Source of the DNA: Anaerolineae bacterium
GTDB taxonomy: Bacteria > Chloroflexota > Anaerolineae > Promineifilales > Promineifilaceae
Assembly (NCBI GenBank): GCA_023384355.1
Contig: JAHDWL010000011.1
Location: 1-64,000, forward strand
DNA: 64,000 nt
Direction of reading: 5' to 3'
Below are positions 24,428-33,677 of the stretch, piece by piece (within the stretch, counting starts at the first letter, position 1; the number at the start of each line of letters is the position of its first letter). The notes under the pieces were generated by a model. It did no database searches, was not told where the DNA came from, and saw nothing but the letters and a program-made list of their open reading frames with translations. A program made the translations under genes and the position numbers.

Positions 24428-25825
24428 ATGGAACATAACGAATTGCCGACACCGCCCGTTTTATCTGGAGCCATGCCCGTTGTGGGGCACGCGCTGGAGT
24501 TTCTGCGCAATCGCCCGGCGCTCTTGCAGCGCGGCCAAAAGGAAGTTGGGCCTGTCTTCACCGTCAAACTCGGCCCGCAGAACGTCGTCGTGATGATCGG
24601 GCCGGAATACCATCGCGTCTTCTTCATGGAGACCGACAAGAAGCTCAACATCGCCACCCCCTACAAATTCCTGAAGGTCACTTTCGGCGAGGTCCTGTTC
24701 ATCGCCGGGCACGACGAGTACCTGCGCCAGAAGCCGTTCATCACCCAGGCCTTTCGCCGCGAGAAGATGATCCACTACATCGAGGTGATGGGCCGCGAGG
24801 TGCAGAAATGGCTCGACTCGCTGGACGACGAGGGCGAATTCGAGATCGTCGACACGATGGGCCGGCTGGCCCAGACCGTGGCCGGCAACGCGCTGATGGG
24901 CGAGGAGTTCATGGCCCGAACCGGCCGCGAGTTCTGGGACCTCTACGGCGACATCACCGCCGGCATCGACCCCATTCTGCCGCCGAACCTGCCCCTGCCG
25001 CGCTTCATCCGCCGTGATCGGGCGCGCCACGACCTGCTGGCCATCCTGCAACCTATCCTTGAGGAGCGCCGCGCCAATCCCGCCGGTTACAACGATTTCC
25101 TGCAGGACTTCGTCAACGCCGAGTACAGCGACACCGGCGAGCCAATCGAAGACGAGGTATTGCTGAACCTGATGCTGGGCCTGATGTTTGCCGGGCACGA
25201 GACGACGGCCGGGCAGGCGGCGTGGAACGTTATCCTGCTGTTGCAGCATCCTGATTACCTGAAGCTGGTGCAGGATGAGATCGCCGAAAAAGCGCCCTTC
25301 GGCGAGCCGATCACCGGCAAGACGCTGCACGCGCTCACCCACATGGGCTACGCCGTCACCGAGACAGAGCGGCTGCGCCCCTCGGCCGACATCCTGCTGC
25401 GCGACGTCGACGAGGAGATCGAGATCGGCGGCTATCGCGTCCCCGCCGGCTGGAAGGTGCAGGTGGCCGGCGAGCTGGCCCATCGCCTGCCCCAATACTT
25501 CGACCAGCCCGATTACTACGACCCGCTGCGCTATGCGCCCGGCCGCGAGGAAGACAAGGCCGATCGCTTCGCGCTCATCGGCTTCGGCGGCGGCACGCAC
25601 AAGTGCACCGGCATGAATTTCGCCAACAACGAGATTTCCGTCATAACGACGTTGCTGCTGCAACAGTTCGACCTGGAGCTGGTGACGCGCAAGCCGGAGG
25701 TGCAGCGCGGGACGGGTGCCAACCGGCCGACGCCGACCGTGGTGCGCTATCGTCGCAAACCGCTGCCCGAATTGGCCGGCGCGCCGGCGGCGGCCGCCGA
25801 ACCGGTCCTCGCGCCTGTCGCTTGA
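24428..25825 (+). CDS. Cytochrome P450, CYP51-like
   Basis: A 465-residue soluble P450. Oxygen-binding I-helix motif MFAGHETTAGQ, the K-helix ExxR (TETERLRPS, about residues 311-317) and the heme-cysteine loop FGGGTHKCTGMNFA (Cys near 392) are intact. AGHETT and the HKCxGxxFA loop resemble the CYP51/sterol-14-demethylase branch and related bacterial CYPs. There is no N-terminal membrane anchor and no fused reductase; ferredoxin partners are not in the window. AAGGAGCATAAACAATC precedes the ATG. The 187-base leader region has a GC stem (CCCGGCC/GGCCGGG near 24370-24390). Substrate is not deducible. Confidence 0.88.
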   Translation: MEHNELPTPPVLSGAMPVVGHALEFLRNRPALLQRGQKEVGPVFTVKLGPQNVVVMIGPEYHRVFFMETDKKLNIATPYKFLKVTFGEVLFIAGHDEYLRQKPFITQAFRREKMIHYIEVMGREVQKWLDSLDDEGEFEIVDTMGRLAQTVAGNALMGEEFMARTGREFWDLYGDITAGIDPILPPNLPLPRFIRRDRARHDLLAILQPILEERRANPAGYNDFLQDFVNAEYSDTGEPIEDEVLLNLMLGLMFAGHETTAGQAAWNVILLLQHPDYLKLVQDEIAEKAPFGEPITGKTLHALTHMGYAVTETERLRPSADILLRDVDEEIEIGGYRVPAGWKVQVAGELAHRLPQYFDQPDYYDPLRYAPGREEDKADRFALIGFGGGTHKCTGMNFANNEISVITTLLLQQFDLELVTRKPEVQRGTGANRPTPTVVRYRRKPLPELAGAPAAAAEPVLAPVA

Positions 25826-25910
25826 AACAAACCGTAAATAGAGTATAAACCAGACAGGCGGCGGCGCGATTCCCGTGCCGTCGCCTGATCACATTTCAAG
25901 GAGTTTTGTA

Positions 25911-26489
25911 ATGCTGGATTTTTCTCGCCTGCGCGCTCGCGAGGCGACCCTGGGAGAGCTTGTAGATGGGTTGACGGTCGACGACCTGCGCGATCTGACC
26001 AACGAGATGATCGACTATCAACTGGAACTGATCAGCGATTGTGATGATGCCGATGTGGTTTTCGTTCCCGAAGACCCCCACGCCGAGGACAAATACGCCG
26101 CCAACGCCGAGGAAGCCAACATCGCCTGGACGCTGGGCCACGTGATTGTGCACGTGACGGCCTCATCGGAAGAGAAGGCGTTTCTGGCCGCTGAGCTGGC
26201 GCGCGGCGTCGACCGTGAAGGTCGCTCGCGCTACGAGACGCCGTGGGAGACGGTGACCACCATCGAGCAGGTGCGCGCCCGGCTGGAGGAGAGCCGCCGG
26301 ATGCGCCTGGCGTCGCTGGACATGTGGCCCGACGAGCCGGATTACTCCCTGACGATCAATTACCGCTGGCTGCGCGGCCCCATGAACGCGATCGGCCGCT
26401 TTTGCATGGGTTTGCTCCACGACGATGACCATCTGGAGCAAATCGCCGAGATCGTGCGGCAGGCGGCCGCGGCCCGGCAGATGGCTTAA
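25911..26489 (+). CDS. DinB-like four-helix protein
   Basis: A 192-residue DinB/YfiT-superfamily protein. Metal-ligand histidines are apparent in [17 protein letters not shown] (first His of the triad) and in [17 protein letters not shown] (HxxxH of the last helix). AAGGAG precedes the ATG at 25911, which is preferred to a GTG at 25875. Family members include thiol transferases using bacillithiol or mycothiol and many of unknown role. It trails the P450 gene by 85 bases and may share its transcript. Confidence 0.8.
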   Translation: MLDFSRLRAREATLGELVDGLTVDDLRDLTNEMIDYQLELISDCDDADVVFVPEDPHAEDKYAANAEEANIAWTLGHVIVHVTASSEEKAFLAAELARGVDREGRSRYETPWETVTTIEQVRARLEESRRMRLASLDMWPDEPDYSLTINYRWLRGPMNAIGRFCMGLLHDDDHLEQIAEIVRQAAAARQMA

Positions 26490-26527
26490 CGCCCCGCCCG
26501 CGGCAGTCAACGCCCCGCCCGCGGCAG
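26486..26527. repeat. 21-bp tandem duplication at convergent gene ends
   Basis: Two 21-base units (26486-26506 and 26507-26527) differ at one base. The second unit encodes the last six codons and stop of the histidine kinase (LPRAGR-stop on the minus strand); the first repeats the same codons and a second stop just downstream, and also supplies the stop of the DinB-like gene on the other strand. Confidence 0.85.
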
Positions 26528-27901
26528 ATAGACCGTGAACACGCTGCCGCGGCCGGGGGCGCTCTCCAGCGTGATGCGGCCGCCGTGGGCTTCGGCAAGC
26601 CCGCGGGCGATGGCCAGCCCCACGCCCAACCCCTCGGTTGTGCGCTGCGGGGTCGTGCCGCGATAGAACGGCTCGAAGACGCGGCCTTGCTCGCCGGGCG
26701 CGATCCCCGGCCCGGTGTCGGCGACGGAAATCTTGACCTCCCGATCATCGGCCGTCGCAAACACAGCCACGCCGCCGCTCGTGGTGTACTTGACCGCGTT
26801 GCTGAGCAGATTCCCCACCACCTGGGCCATGCGCGGCGCGTCAATCGACGCCTCCGGCAGGTCGGGGGGGATGTCGGCCACCCAATCCAGCCCCGCGGCG
26901 GTGACAGCCTCCCGCCACGGCGGCAACACCTCGTTGAGCCACTCCGACAGATTAACCACCCGTCTGTCGAGCCGTCGTTCGCCACCGGCCTCGGCGTGAA
27001 GTTGCAGGAGGTCGTTGAGCAGCGGTTCCATCCCCGACAACTCGTGCTCCACGCCGCCCAATAGCTCCTCCCGGACGGCCGCGTCTTCCCCGGACGGGCC
27101 GCGCAGCACCTGAACAGCGGCCTTCATTGCGCCGAGCGGTCGCCCCAACTCGTGGACGATGTTGGCCAGCGAGCGGCGGCGCATCTCCTCCAGCGATTGC
27201 AGGCGGGCGGCCAGCGTGTTGACCGCCTCGGCCAGCCGGCGCAACTCCAGCGGCCCCTCGTCAGGCAGCGGGCTTGTCGTGGTCCCCGCGGCGATTTGCT
27301 CCACCGCGTTGACGGTCCGGCTGATGGGTTGTGCCATCTTTCCCGCCAGCCGATAGCCGATCAAGGCCCCGGCCGCCATGCCCAGTATTATCGTCAGGAG
27401 CACGAGTCGTCGCAGCGGGCTAAAGGAGTCGGCCAGACCGGTGATCGATTCGCGCACGCCGATCAGTCCGACAATCTGCTCGTTGATGTCGACCACGGCG
27501 ATGGCCTCCCCTTCCTGCCCCGCGATCGTGTAGGAGACCTTGACCCGTGTGCCCTCCGGCGCCGCGAGCGATTCGGCGACCAGCCCGGAGTCCGGCGGCT
27601 CGGCCGGCGCCGGCGCGGCCGCCACGACATTGCCCGCCGGGTCGAGCAGGTAAACCTGCGCGCCTGCGCGCAGGGCGGCCTCGCGTGCGAACTGTTCGGC
27701 CGCCGGGCGGTCGGCGAGTAATTCCGGCTGAAGGGCCACCGCCTCGGCGATGAGCGACGCCCGCGCTTCCAGGTCCGCGGAGAGGTCGCCCAGCAGGACT
27801 TGCGCCTCTACCAGGTAGAGAATGACCAGCCCGGCGATCGGCATAACAAGGAGGAAGGGCAGGATGTGGCTCAGGATGAACTGGTCGCGCAGCTTGCGCA
27901 T
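26507..27901 (-). CDS. Sensor histidine kinase
   Basis: A 464-residue transmembrane kinase: TM1 at about 9-31, an external sensor of about 130 residues with a CACHE-like YLLDPAGNVVAA...GEAIAVVDINEQIVGLIGV pattern, TM2 at about 165-185, HAMP (about 186-238), HisKA with phospho-acceptor H250 in NIVHELGRPLGAMK, and HATPase with VVGNLLSNAVKYT, DTGPGIAPGEQG and GLGVGLAIARG. The ATG at 27901 is 14 bases after the stop of the response regulator gene, so the pair is one operon, with the regulator first. The signal is unknown. Confidence 0.93.
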   Translation of the reverse strand: MRKLRDQFILSHILPFLLVMPIAGLVILYLVEAQVLLGDLSADLEARASLIAEAVALQPELLADRPAAEQFAREAALRAGAQVYLLDPAGNVVAAAPAPAEPPDSGLVAESLAAPEGTRVKVSYTIAGQEGEAIAVVDINEQIVGLIGVRESITGLADSFSPLRRLVLLTIILGMAAGALIGYRLAGKMAQPISRTVNAVEQIAAGTTTSPLPDEGPLELRRLAEAVNTLAARLQSLEEMRRRSLANIVHELGRPLGAMKAAVQVLRGPSGEDAAVREELLGGVEHELSGMEPLLNDLLQLHAEAGGERRLDRRVVNLSEWLNEVLPPWREAVTAAGLDWVADIPPDLPEASIDAPRMAQVVGNLLSNAVKYTTSGGVAVFATADDREVKISVADTGPGIAPGEQGRVFEPFYRGTTPQRTTEGLGVGLAIARGLAEAHGGRITLESAPGRGSVFTVYLPRAGR

Positions 27902-27915
27902 GAGAGGGCCTCCGA

Positions 27916-28629
27916 TCAGGCGGTCGCTGCGTTCCCCGGCGCGACAAGCTTGTAGCCGACGCCGCGTACGTTGACGATCCGTTTGGGCGCGTTGGGGTCG
28001 GCCTCGATCTTCTCGCGCAGCCAGCGGATGTTGACGTAGACCACCTGCGGCTCGCCCGCGAACTCCGCGCCCCACACCTGGCTCAGGATGTCCTCGGTGC
28101 TGACCACGTTGCCGGCGGCCAGGGCGAGGGTGTGGAGCACGGCGAACTCCTTGGCGGTCAGGTCGACCGGCTTGCCGGCGATGGTGGCGACGTGGGCGGC
28201 GGGGTCGATGAAGATATCCCCGACAGTCGCCGGGGCGGCCGCGGCCGCCGGGGTCGCCCCGCGCTCCGCGCGACGCAATATCGCCTTCACATGGGCGGTC
28301 AGGATGTCGAGGTTGAAAGGCTTGGTGATGTAATCGTCCGCGCCCATCTCCAGCCCCAGGATGGTGTCCAGCTCGCGGCGGCGGGCGGTGACGAAGATGA
28401 CCGGCACGTCGTCCATGTCGCGCTGGAAGTGGCGGATGGCTTGCAGGCCGTCCATCCCGGGCAGGCCGATGTCGAGGAGGATCAGGTCGGGGCGGTCGCG
28501 GCGGGCCAGCGCCAGGGCGTCCTCGGCCGAAGACGCCGTGCTGGCGCGGAATCCGTTTTGTTCCAGGTGGAGGCTCACGCTGCGGCGCATGAGCGCGTCG
28601 TCGTCGACGATCAGGATGTGGCGGGTCAT
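27916..28629 (-). CDS. OmpR-family response regulator
   Basis: A 237-residue two-domain regulator. Receiver: acidic pocket IVDDDALM, phospho-acceptor D53 (LILLDIGLPGMDG), T in VIFVTARR and K in DYITKPFN. The C-terminal winged helix (about 135-230) has DLTAKEFAVLHTLALAAGNVVS and VYVNIRWLREKIEADPNAPKRIVNVRGVGYKL. It is co-transcribed with the downstream kinase. A TAGAAT (28656-28651) lies about 21 bases upstream of the start. Confidence 0.95.
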   Translation of the reverse strand: MTRHILIVDDDALMRRSVSLHLEQNGFRASTASSAEDALALARRDRPDLILLDIGLPGMDGLQAIRHFQRDMDDVPVIFVTARRRELDTILGLEMGADDYITKPFNLDILTAHVKAILRRAERGATPAAAAAPATVGDIFIDPAAHVATIAGKPVDLTAKEFAVLHTLALAAGNVVSTEDILSQVWGAEFAGEPQVVYVNIRWLREKIEADPNAPKRIVNVRGVGYKLVAPGNAATA

Positions 28630-28706
28630 GGCATCGTCCTCATGGGAGGAATTCTAGCCGAAAGCGGCAATGCCGCGAAACCAATCGCGGCGGGAACAGC
28701 GCGCCG

Positions 28707-29210
28707 CTAATCGACCCGCGTCAATTCGGCCGAGACGACCGGGTCGCGCCCGCAGAGCCAGGGCAGGTCGATCTTGCCCGTGGCGTCGATCGTCTTGCCG
28801 TCGCGGGACAGCTCGCCGTCGAGGTCGATGCCGACCGTGATGCCCTGCACCTTGAAGCTGGTCCCGGCGTCGATGTGGCGCGGGGAGCCGGCGGGGATGG
28901 TGCCCGATGCCGAGTGGGTCATCTCCGGCACCTCCACCTCGCCGCAGTTGCCGCCGCTGATGTAAAGGCCGCGCTCCACGGTGATATCACCGGTGACGAC
29001 GCGGCCGGCCTGATCAAGCTCCAGCGTCAGGCGCGCCCGGCTGTCGTCGTCGCCATAGATATAGCCTTCAAAGGTCCCCGTGAACAATTCCCCAGAGGTG
29101 GTGGCGCTTGGACGAACCGGCGCGGCCTGAGCTGACGCGGCGAAAAATGTCATCAGCGACAGGGCGATAAGCGACAGGAAGAAAAGCAGGTTGATTTGGT
29201 TACGTTTCAT
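28707..29210 (-). CDS. Secreted protein of unknown function
   Basis: A 167-residue protein with a Sec signal peptide (LLFFLSLIALSLMTFFAASAQA, cut near AQA-AP). The mature part is beta-rich with repeated short strands (GTFEGYIYGDDDSRARLTLELDQAGRVVTG, GITVGIDLDGELSRDGKTIDATGKIDL) and two cysteines that could form a disulfide. No domain recognised. It is encoded upstream of, and on the same strand as, the response regulator (78 bases away) and could be its operon mate or target, which is speculation. Confidence 0.7.
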   Translation of the reverse strand: MKRNQINLLFFLSLIALSLMTFFAASAQAAPVRPSATTSGELFTGTFEGYIYGDDDSRARLTLELDQAGRVVTGDITVERGLYISGGNCGEVEVPEMTHSASGTIPAGSPRHIDAGTSFKVQGITVGIDLDGELSRDGKTIDATGKIDLPWLCGRDPVVSAELTRVD

Positions 29211-29334
29211 GTTCCGATAAAACTCCCGGCGCTGTGTTCATTGATGCAGCGCTGATGATGACCCCAGCATACCAGCAGCGGGCGGCCGCGGGCCTTAAGG
29301 GGAGGCGAGGGGAGTCTTAAATTCGCATTAAACG

Positions 29335-30732
29335 CTAGCGGGGGACAAACCGGCCGCGGCCGGGCGCGCCGAACCATTGCCCGCGATCGGCGATGATCTC
29401 GCCCCGGCTGATGGTGGTGACGGGCAGTCCGCGCAAAACCTGCCCCTCGTAGGGAGTCCAGCCGCAGGTTTCGTGTAGCGACTCGACGCTGACGACATGC
29501 GACGCCTCCGGGTCGAAGATGACGATATCGGCGTCGTAGCCGGGCAGCAGGCGACCCTTGCGGCCGAAGCCGAGCAGGCGGGCCGGGGTGGTCGCGCAGA
29601 CGTCGACCCAGCGACGCAGGCCGTCCTCGCGCGAACCCGCGGCGCGGTTCACCAGCCCGTCATAGACGAGCGCCACCCGGCTCTCGATGGACGGCACGCC
29701 GCCGGGGATGCGGCTGTAGTCGGCCAGGCCGCCGGCTTTTTCGGCGGCCGTGAAGGGGCAATGGTCGGTCGTGACGAGGTCGAGATCGCCGGCGACCAGC
29801 GCGCGCCACAGGGCATCGCGATGCTCGGCCGCGCGCAGCGGCGGCGAGCAGACCGGCAAAGCGCCCTCGACGCCCGGCCGGTCGTAGAGGTCTTGCGTAA
29901 GATAAAGGTACTGCGGGCAGGTCTCCCCATAGACGGGCAGGCCGCGCGCCTTCGCGGCGGCGATGCGGCCGGCGGTGTCGGCGCAGGAGACGTGGAAGAT
30001 ATGCAGCGGCACGCCCAGCCAAGTGGCGATGTCGATGACGCGCCCGGCGGCCTCAGCTTCCAGCTCCGGCGGCCGGCTGCGGGGGTGCCAATGCGGTGTC
30101 GTGCGCCCGGCGGCCTGATTGCGGCCGATGAGCGTGGTGATCACGTCCCAGTTCTCGGCGTGGACGACCGGCAAGGCTCCGGCGCGTCCCGCCGCCTCCA
30201 GCGCTTGCAGCAACTGGCCGTCGGTCAGACGCAAGCCGTAGGCCATGTAGAGCTTGAAGCTGCCACAGCCGGCGGCGCGGGCGTCGGACACCTGGTCCAG
30301 CTTGGCGATGTCGGTCGGGCCGATGGTCATGTGCAGCCCGTAGTCGATGGTCACCTTGCCGGCGGCGCGGGCCTGCCGGGCGGCCAGCGCGTCGAGCATC
30401 GTCTCTTCCGGCCGGGTCTCGACGAAATCGACGATGGCCGTCGTCCCGCCGAAGGCGGCCGCGCGCGTGCCGTGGTAGAAGTCGTCGGTGGACGTGAAGG
30501 CTCCGATCGGCATCTCCAGATGGACGTGGATGTCGATCCCGCCGGGGATGACGTAATGGCCCGTGGCGTCCAGCTCGCGCCGCCCGTGGAGGTCGCGGCC
30601 GATGGCGGCGATCGCCTCGCCGCTCACGGCGATGTCGGCCTGATAGACGGCTTCGGCGGTGACGATGGTGCCGTTTCGGATGACCAGATCGTAAGTGGGT
30701 TGCGGTGACTCGGCCTGCGGTTTATCGGACAT
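29335..30732 (-). CDS. Dihydropyrimidinase / hydantoinase family amidohydrolase
   Basis: A 465-residue cyclic amidohydrolase. Metal ligands: DIHVHLE, the carbamylated lysine in GSFKLYMAYG, VHAEN, FHVSC and TTDHCPF; the N-terminal small beta domain (YDLVIRNGTIVTAEAVYQADIAV) and the C-terminal GRLLPGYDADIVIFDP region complete the fold. It hydrolyses cyclic imides such as dihydropyrimidines or hydantoins. The ATG at 30732 has GAGAG six bases upstream and is preferred to 30738. No other pyrimidine-degradation gene is adjacent. Confidence 0.9.
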   Translation of the reverse strand: MSDKPQAESPQPTYDLVIRNGTIVTAEAVYQADIAVSGEAIAAIGRDLHGRRELDATGHYVIPGGIDIHVHLEMPIGAFTSTDDFYHGTRAAAFGGTTAIVDFVETRPEETMLDALAARQARAAGKVTIDYGLHMTIGPTDIAKLDQVSDARAAGCGSFKLYMAYGLRLTDGQLLQALEAAGRAGALPVVHAENWDVITTLIGRNQAAGRTTPHWHPRSRPPELEAEAAGRVIDIATWLGVPLHIFHVSCADTAGRIAAAKARGLPVYGETCPQYLYLTQDLYDRPGVEGALPVCSPPLRAAEHRDALWRALVAGDLDLVTTDHCPFTAAEKAGGLADYSRIPGGVPSIESRVALVYDGLVNRAAGSREDGLRRWVDVCATTPARLLGFGRKGRLLPGYDADIVIFDPEASHVVSVESLHETCGWTPYEGQVLRGLPVTTISRGEIIADRGQWFGAPGRGRFVPR

Positions 30733-30822
30733 GACCATCTCTCTTATCGTGTGCTGGGTGGTCTATTCTCGCGCAAATGAGCAAATTGGCCAAAAGAAGC
30801 GGCGGGACAATGCGGTCGACAG

Positions 30823-30841
30823 GATTACTTTTCGTGTAATC
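30823..30841. repeat. Small inverted repeat
   Basis: GATTAC-TTTTCGT-GTAATC in the spacer between the beta-helix protein gene and the dihydropyrimidinase gene. The stem is only 6 bp and lacks a U-run, so a terminator for the upstream gene is possible but weak. Confidence 0.35.
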
Positions 30842-30938
30842 ATATCGAACCCACATCGCCCCGCCGGTTAACGGACAAGGTTCAGCGAGCAAAGGCCGCC
30901 CGGCCACTCAAACCGGTCACCGATCTGCTGAACATTGC

Positions 30939-33377
30939 CTACGGCAGCACGCCGTCCACCTGCAACGCGTCGACCCGCTGCGGCAGCCCTTCGGCTTTGG
31001 CGTCAAAGTATGGGCCGCTGAAGGTGCCGGTGGGCACGTCGAAAATGTAGACCATCGAATGATTGCCGGAGGCCGCGTCGACCTTGAACTTGCCGCGCGT
31101 GGTCAGGTACATCGTCCGGCCGTCGTTGCTGAAGCTGATCGAGTCCGTCGAGTTGCGGGGCATGCCCTCGGCGTGGCCGTTGAGTACCAGATTCCACGTG
31201 CCGGCGGTGTTTTCGCCGAGGGAAGTAGCGCAGAAGCCCAGTACGTCCTCGCCGCGCACCTTGAGCGATTGGCCGGTGGGTCCGGTCACCGTGCCGTTGC
31301 CCTGGAGGCTGATGAGCAGATATCTCGCGCACGAGGCGCTGTCGCCGGGCAGCGCCGTGGTGCCGCCGGGCAAGATATGAAGGCCGTCGATCCCCTCCTG
31401 GCTGCGCGTCAGGCCGACGTCAGCGCCGTCGAAGTAGAAGGAGAAGGAAGAACCGTTCCACCTGACCAGATCGGTGTTGTTGACGTTGCGCGTGATGCCG
31501 GGGACGCTGCGGCCGTTTTTGGTGAAACCCGCCACGAAGCTGCCGGCGGCCTCATCCTCGATCCACAGGGCGTCGATGTCGTGGCTCGCGCGACCGCTGG
31601 GCAGCAGCCCCGCGGACGTGCCGTCGAACCACTTGCTCCATCCGCTGCCGTCCCGTTTGAGGATGTCATTGGGATTAAAGGCCACGCCGTCATCGGTGGT
31701 TCCCTTGCGGTTGACGCTCATGAAGACGGCGGTGGGCACGGGGGAGTTGAATTCCACCGCGCCGGCGTCGCAGAGGTTGTCGCCGCCGTCGTTCCCCTGG
31801 CCGGGCACATCGAAGGGCCGCGCCGCGCCGCGTTGGTCGAGGCCGTTAATCTTCCCGGCCGCGCATTCGGCGTTGGGGGCGATATCGATCGCCGGGCTGC
31901 CGGCCACGAGGTTATGGGTCAGGGTCGGCCCGCCGTTGTCGGCCGCGGTCGGGTCGAGGATGTTGGCCAACGGGATGTTGGCGGCGTCGCTGGTGGCGAT
32001 GACATCTTTCGTGCCGAGGGAGAAACCGTAAAACGCCTCGCTGCTCGTTTCCCCGGCATGACCCAGGACGTTATAATCGTCAACCTCCATGGAATCGCCA
32101 TGTTCATTCCACAGCTCATTCGGGTGGCTGCTGTCACCGGAGTCATTCCCGCTGATAATGCTGCGGGAAATCGTGGATTCACTTTCATAATACCATTGGT
32201 GGATGCCACCCCCGCCATAGAGGGCATAATTGCCGGTGACAGTGGAATTTTCGATCAATAGTCCCCCCCATGCAATGAAAACTCCACCACCGCCATCAAA
32301 TTCACCCATGGCCCGGTTACCACTGATAGTGCTGTTGTAGATACGTACGGCTCCTTTCCATATGAATACGCCGCCACCGGAACCAGTGGCGACATTATTG
32401 GTGATCGTCGATCCGATGACATCAACACTCCCTTCATAACCGGCATCTATCCCACCGGCTCTTCCGGCATAGTTGTCAGAAATAGTCGTGTTGATGACAT
32501 CCAGAGCCCCATAATATCCCGCAAGGCTGATTGTGCCGCCGCCTGGAGTTGTATTATTCTCGAACAGGCTCCCGACGATGGTTGCGTCGGATATGGCAAA
32601 AGAAGATTTGTAAGTCGTGCTGAACGCGCTCCCACCATAACCTGATTCGTTATACCGGAATACAGCGTCGGTAATCGTCACAACCCCGGTTTGGTTGAAC
32701 CCGCCACCGCCATATTTATGGGCATAGTTACCGCTCACGGTGCTGTTATTGAGTGATAGTTGTCCGTAATAGACATAGAAACCGCCGCCGTTTTCGGCGG
32801 AATCGCCGCCGCTGAGGGTGACATCATTGATGGTCAGGTCGCCGGTGCTGCTGACGGCCAGCAGCCGGAACTGGTCGGTGTCGGCCGTGTCCCGTTCAAT
32901 GACGTGGCCGCTGCCTTCAATTGTTATCTCGGAGGTCACCAGCGGCAGGCCGGTGTCGCTGTCGTAGTAATTGCCGGCGGCCGAGGTCAGCATCACGTCG
33001 CCTTGCAGGGTGATGGTGTCCGCCCCGTTGCCCGCGGCACAACCGTTGACCGGCGCGTCGGTGTTGGCCGCCCTGATGGCATCCACCAGGGAACAGGTTG
33101 CGCCGTCGACCGTGATCCCGGCGGCGTGGACGGCCGGCACGAGCATGGGACTGCCGGCCATGACCAGGATAAGGGCAGCGCCGGCCAGACGGACTCCTGT
33201 CCGCCGGAAGCCGAAGCGTCGCTGGAATTGCCGCCGGCTGTTGCGCGAGAGCGCGCGCCAGCGGGACAGCGCCGCGCTCAGGCGCGGCATAAACCGGTCA
33301 TGTTGCCGGAGCAACGTGGCGGCCAACCAGTTTCGGCGGTCGTCATCGGATTCAGGAGATGAGAATTCGCGTGGCAT
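30939..33377 (-). CDS. Secreted right-handed beta-helix protein with C-terminal repeats
   Basis: An 812-residue exported protein. The first 60 residues are charged and basic, followed by a hydrophobic signal (about 61-86, ending VHA), giving an unusually long n-region. Then a CSLREA-like start (ATCSLVDAIRAANTDAPVNGC) and a parallel beta-helix (about 110-480) made of xGGGxxxxxGxVxIxNSTISGNxA-type rungs, closing with the AVEFNSP choice-of-anchor-Q-like region. The C-terminal 220 residues hold three repeats with FMSVNRKG...DILKRDGSGWSKWFDG, VAGFTKNGRSVPG...LVRWNGSSFSFYFDGAD and similar cores. AGAGGATG precedes the ATG at 33377. Likely a surface or matrix protein; ligand unknown. Confidence 0.82.
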   Translation of the reverse strand: MPREFSSPESDDDRRNWLAATLLRQHDRFMPRLSAALSRWRALSRNSRRQFQRRFGFRRTGVRLAGAALILVMAGSPMLVPAVHAAGITVDGATCSLVDAIRAANTDAPVNGCAAGNGADTITLQGDVMLTSAAGNYYDSDTGLPLVTSEITIEGSGHVIERDTADTDQFRLLAVSSTGDLTINDVTLSGGDSAENGGGFYVYYGQLSLNNSTVSGNYAHKYGGGGFNQTGVVTITDAVFRYNESGYGGSAFSTTYKSSFAISDATIVGSLFENNTTPGGGTISLAGYYGALDVINTTISDNYAGRAGGIDAGYEGSVDVIGSTITNNVATGSGGGVFIWKGAVRIYNSTISGNRAMGEFDGGGGVFIAWGGLLIENSTVTGNYALYGGGGIHQWYYESESTISRSIISGNDSGDSSHPNELWNEHGDSMEVDDYNVLGHAGETSSEAFYGFSLGTKDVIATSDAANIPLANILDPTAADNGGPTLTHNLVAGSPAIDIAPNAECAAGKINGLDQRGAARPFDVPGQGNDGGDNLCDAGAVEFNSPVPTAVFMSVNRKGTTDDGVAFNPNDILKRDGSGWSKWFDGTSAGLLPSGRASHDIDALWIEDEAAGSFVAGFTKNGRSVPGITRNVNNTDLVRWNGSSFSFYFDGADVGLTRSQEGIDGLHILPGGTTALPGDSASCARYLLISLQGNGTVTGPTGQSLKVRGEDVLGFCATSLGENTAGTWNLVLNGHAEGMPRNSTDSISFSNDGRTMYLTTRGKFKVDAASGNHSMVYIFDVPTGTFSGPYFDAKAEGLPQRVDALQVDGVLP

Positions 33378-33541
33378 GATACATCCTCTGGTGATTGGAT
33401 TACTGTGTGACACACCTTGACATGTGTGTCGCATGCCGGCCTGGTCCCGATGAACGAGAGGAGGGGGGCAGCGGGTCGTCATCAACGGCCGCGCCTGGTG
33501 AATGGATACCTGCTACATCGTAGCACTAATTGTTATATCAA

Positions 33542-33559
33542 CTGTAAACAAGTTTACAG
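33542..33559. promoter_or_regulatory. Palindromic operator candidate
   Basis: CTGTAAAC-AA-GTTTACAG, a perfect 8-bp inverted repeat with a 2-base centre. It lies 13 bases upstream of the rhodanese promoter -35 and within the upstream region of the divergent beta-helix gene, a good position for a dimeric repressor. The binding factor is unknown. Confidence 0.55.
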
Positions 33560-33571
33560 CGAAGGGAATTA

Positions 33572-33599
33572 TTGGAAAATTTTAATCCGGCGATAATAT
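33572..33599 (+). promoter_or_regulatory. Promoter of the rhodanese gene
   Basis: TTGGAA (33572-33577), 16 bases, TAATAT (33594-33599). The start point would be near 33606, giving a 5' leader of about 93 bases that contains the structured RNA candidate. Confidence 0.5.
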
Positions 33600-33620
33600 A
33601 CACGGATATGATTCGCATGA

Positions 33621-33677
33621 GCGAAGGCAATCGGGAAACGGGCGACCCTGGAGGGACTGAAAGCTCCCGGGCCTCGC
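33621..33677 (+). ncRNA. Candidate structured leader RNA (possible riboswitch)
   Basis: GCGAAGGC (33621-33628) pairs with GCCTCGC (33671-33677) with one bulged A, closing a domain that holds a GGAG/CTCC hairpin (33650-33653 with 33664-33667, extended by CCC/GGG) and a CGGGAAACGGG segment. A ribosome site GGAG (33688-33691) and the rhodanese ATG follow 10-22 bases later. The GGGAC-N2-AAAGC...GGGCCT string faintly recalls the core of c-di-GMP-I riboswitches, but the second helix of that class is absent, so I make no class call. Confidence 0.4.
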
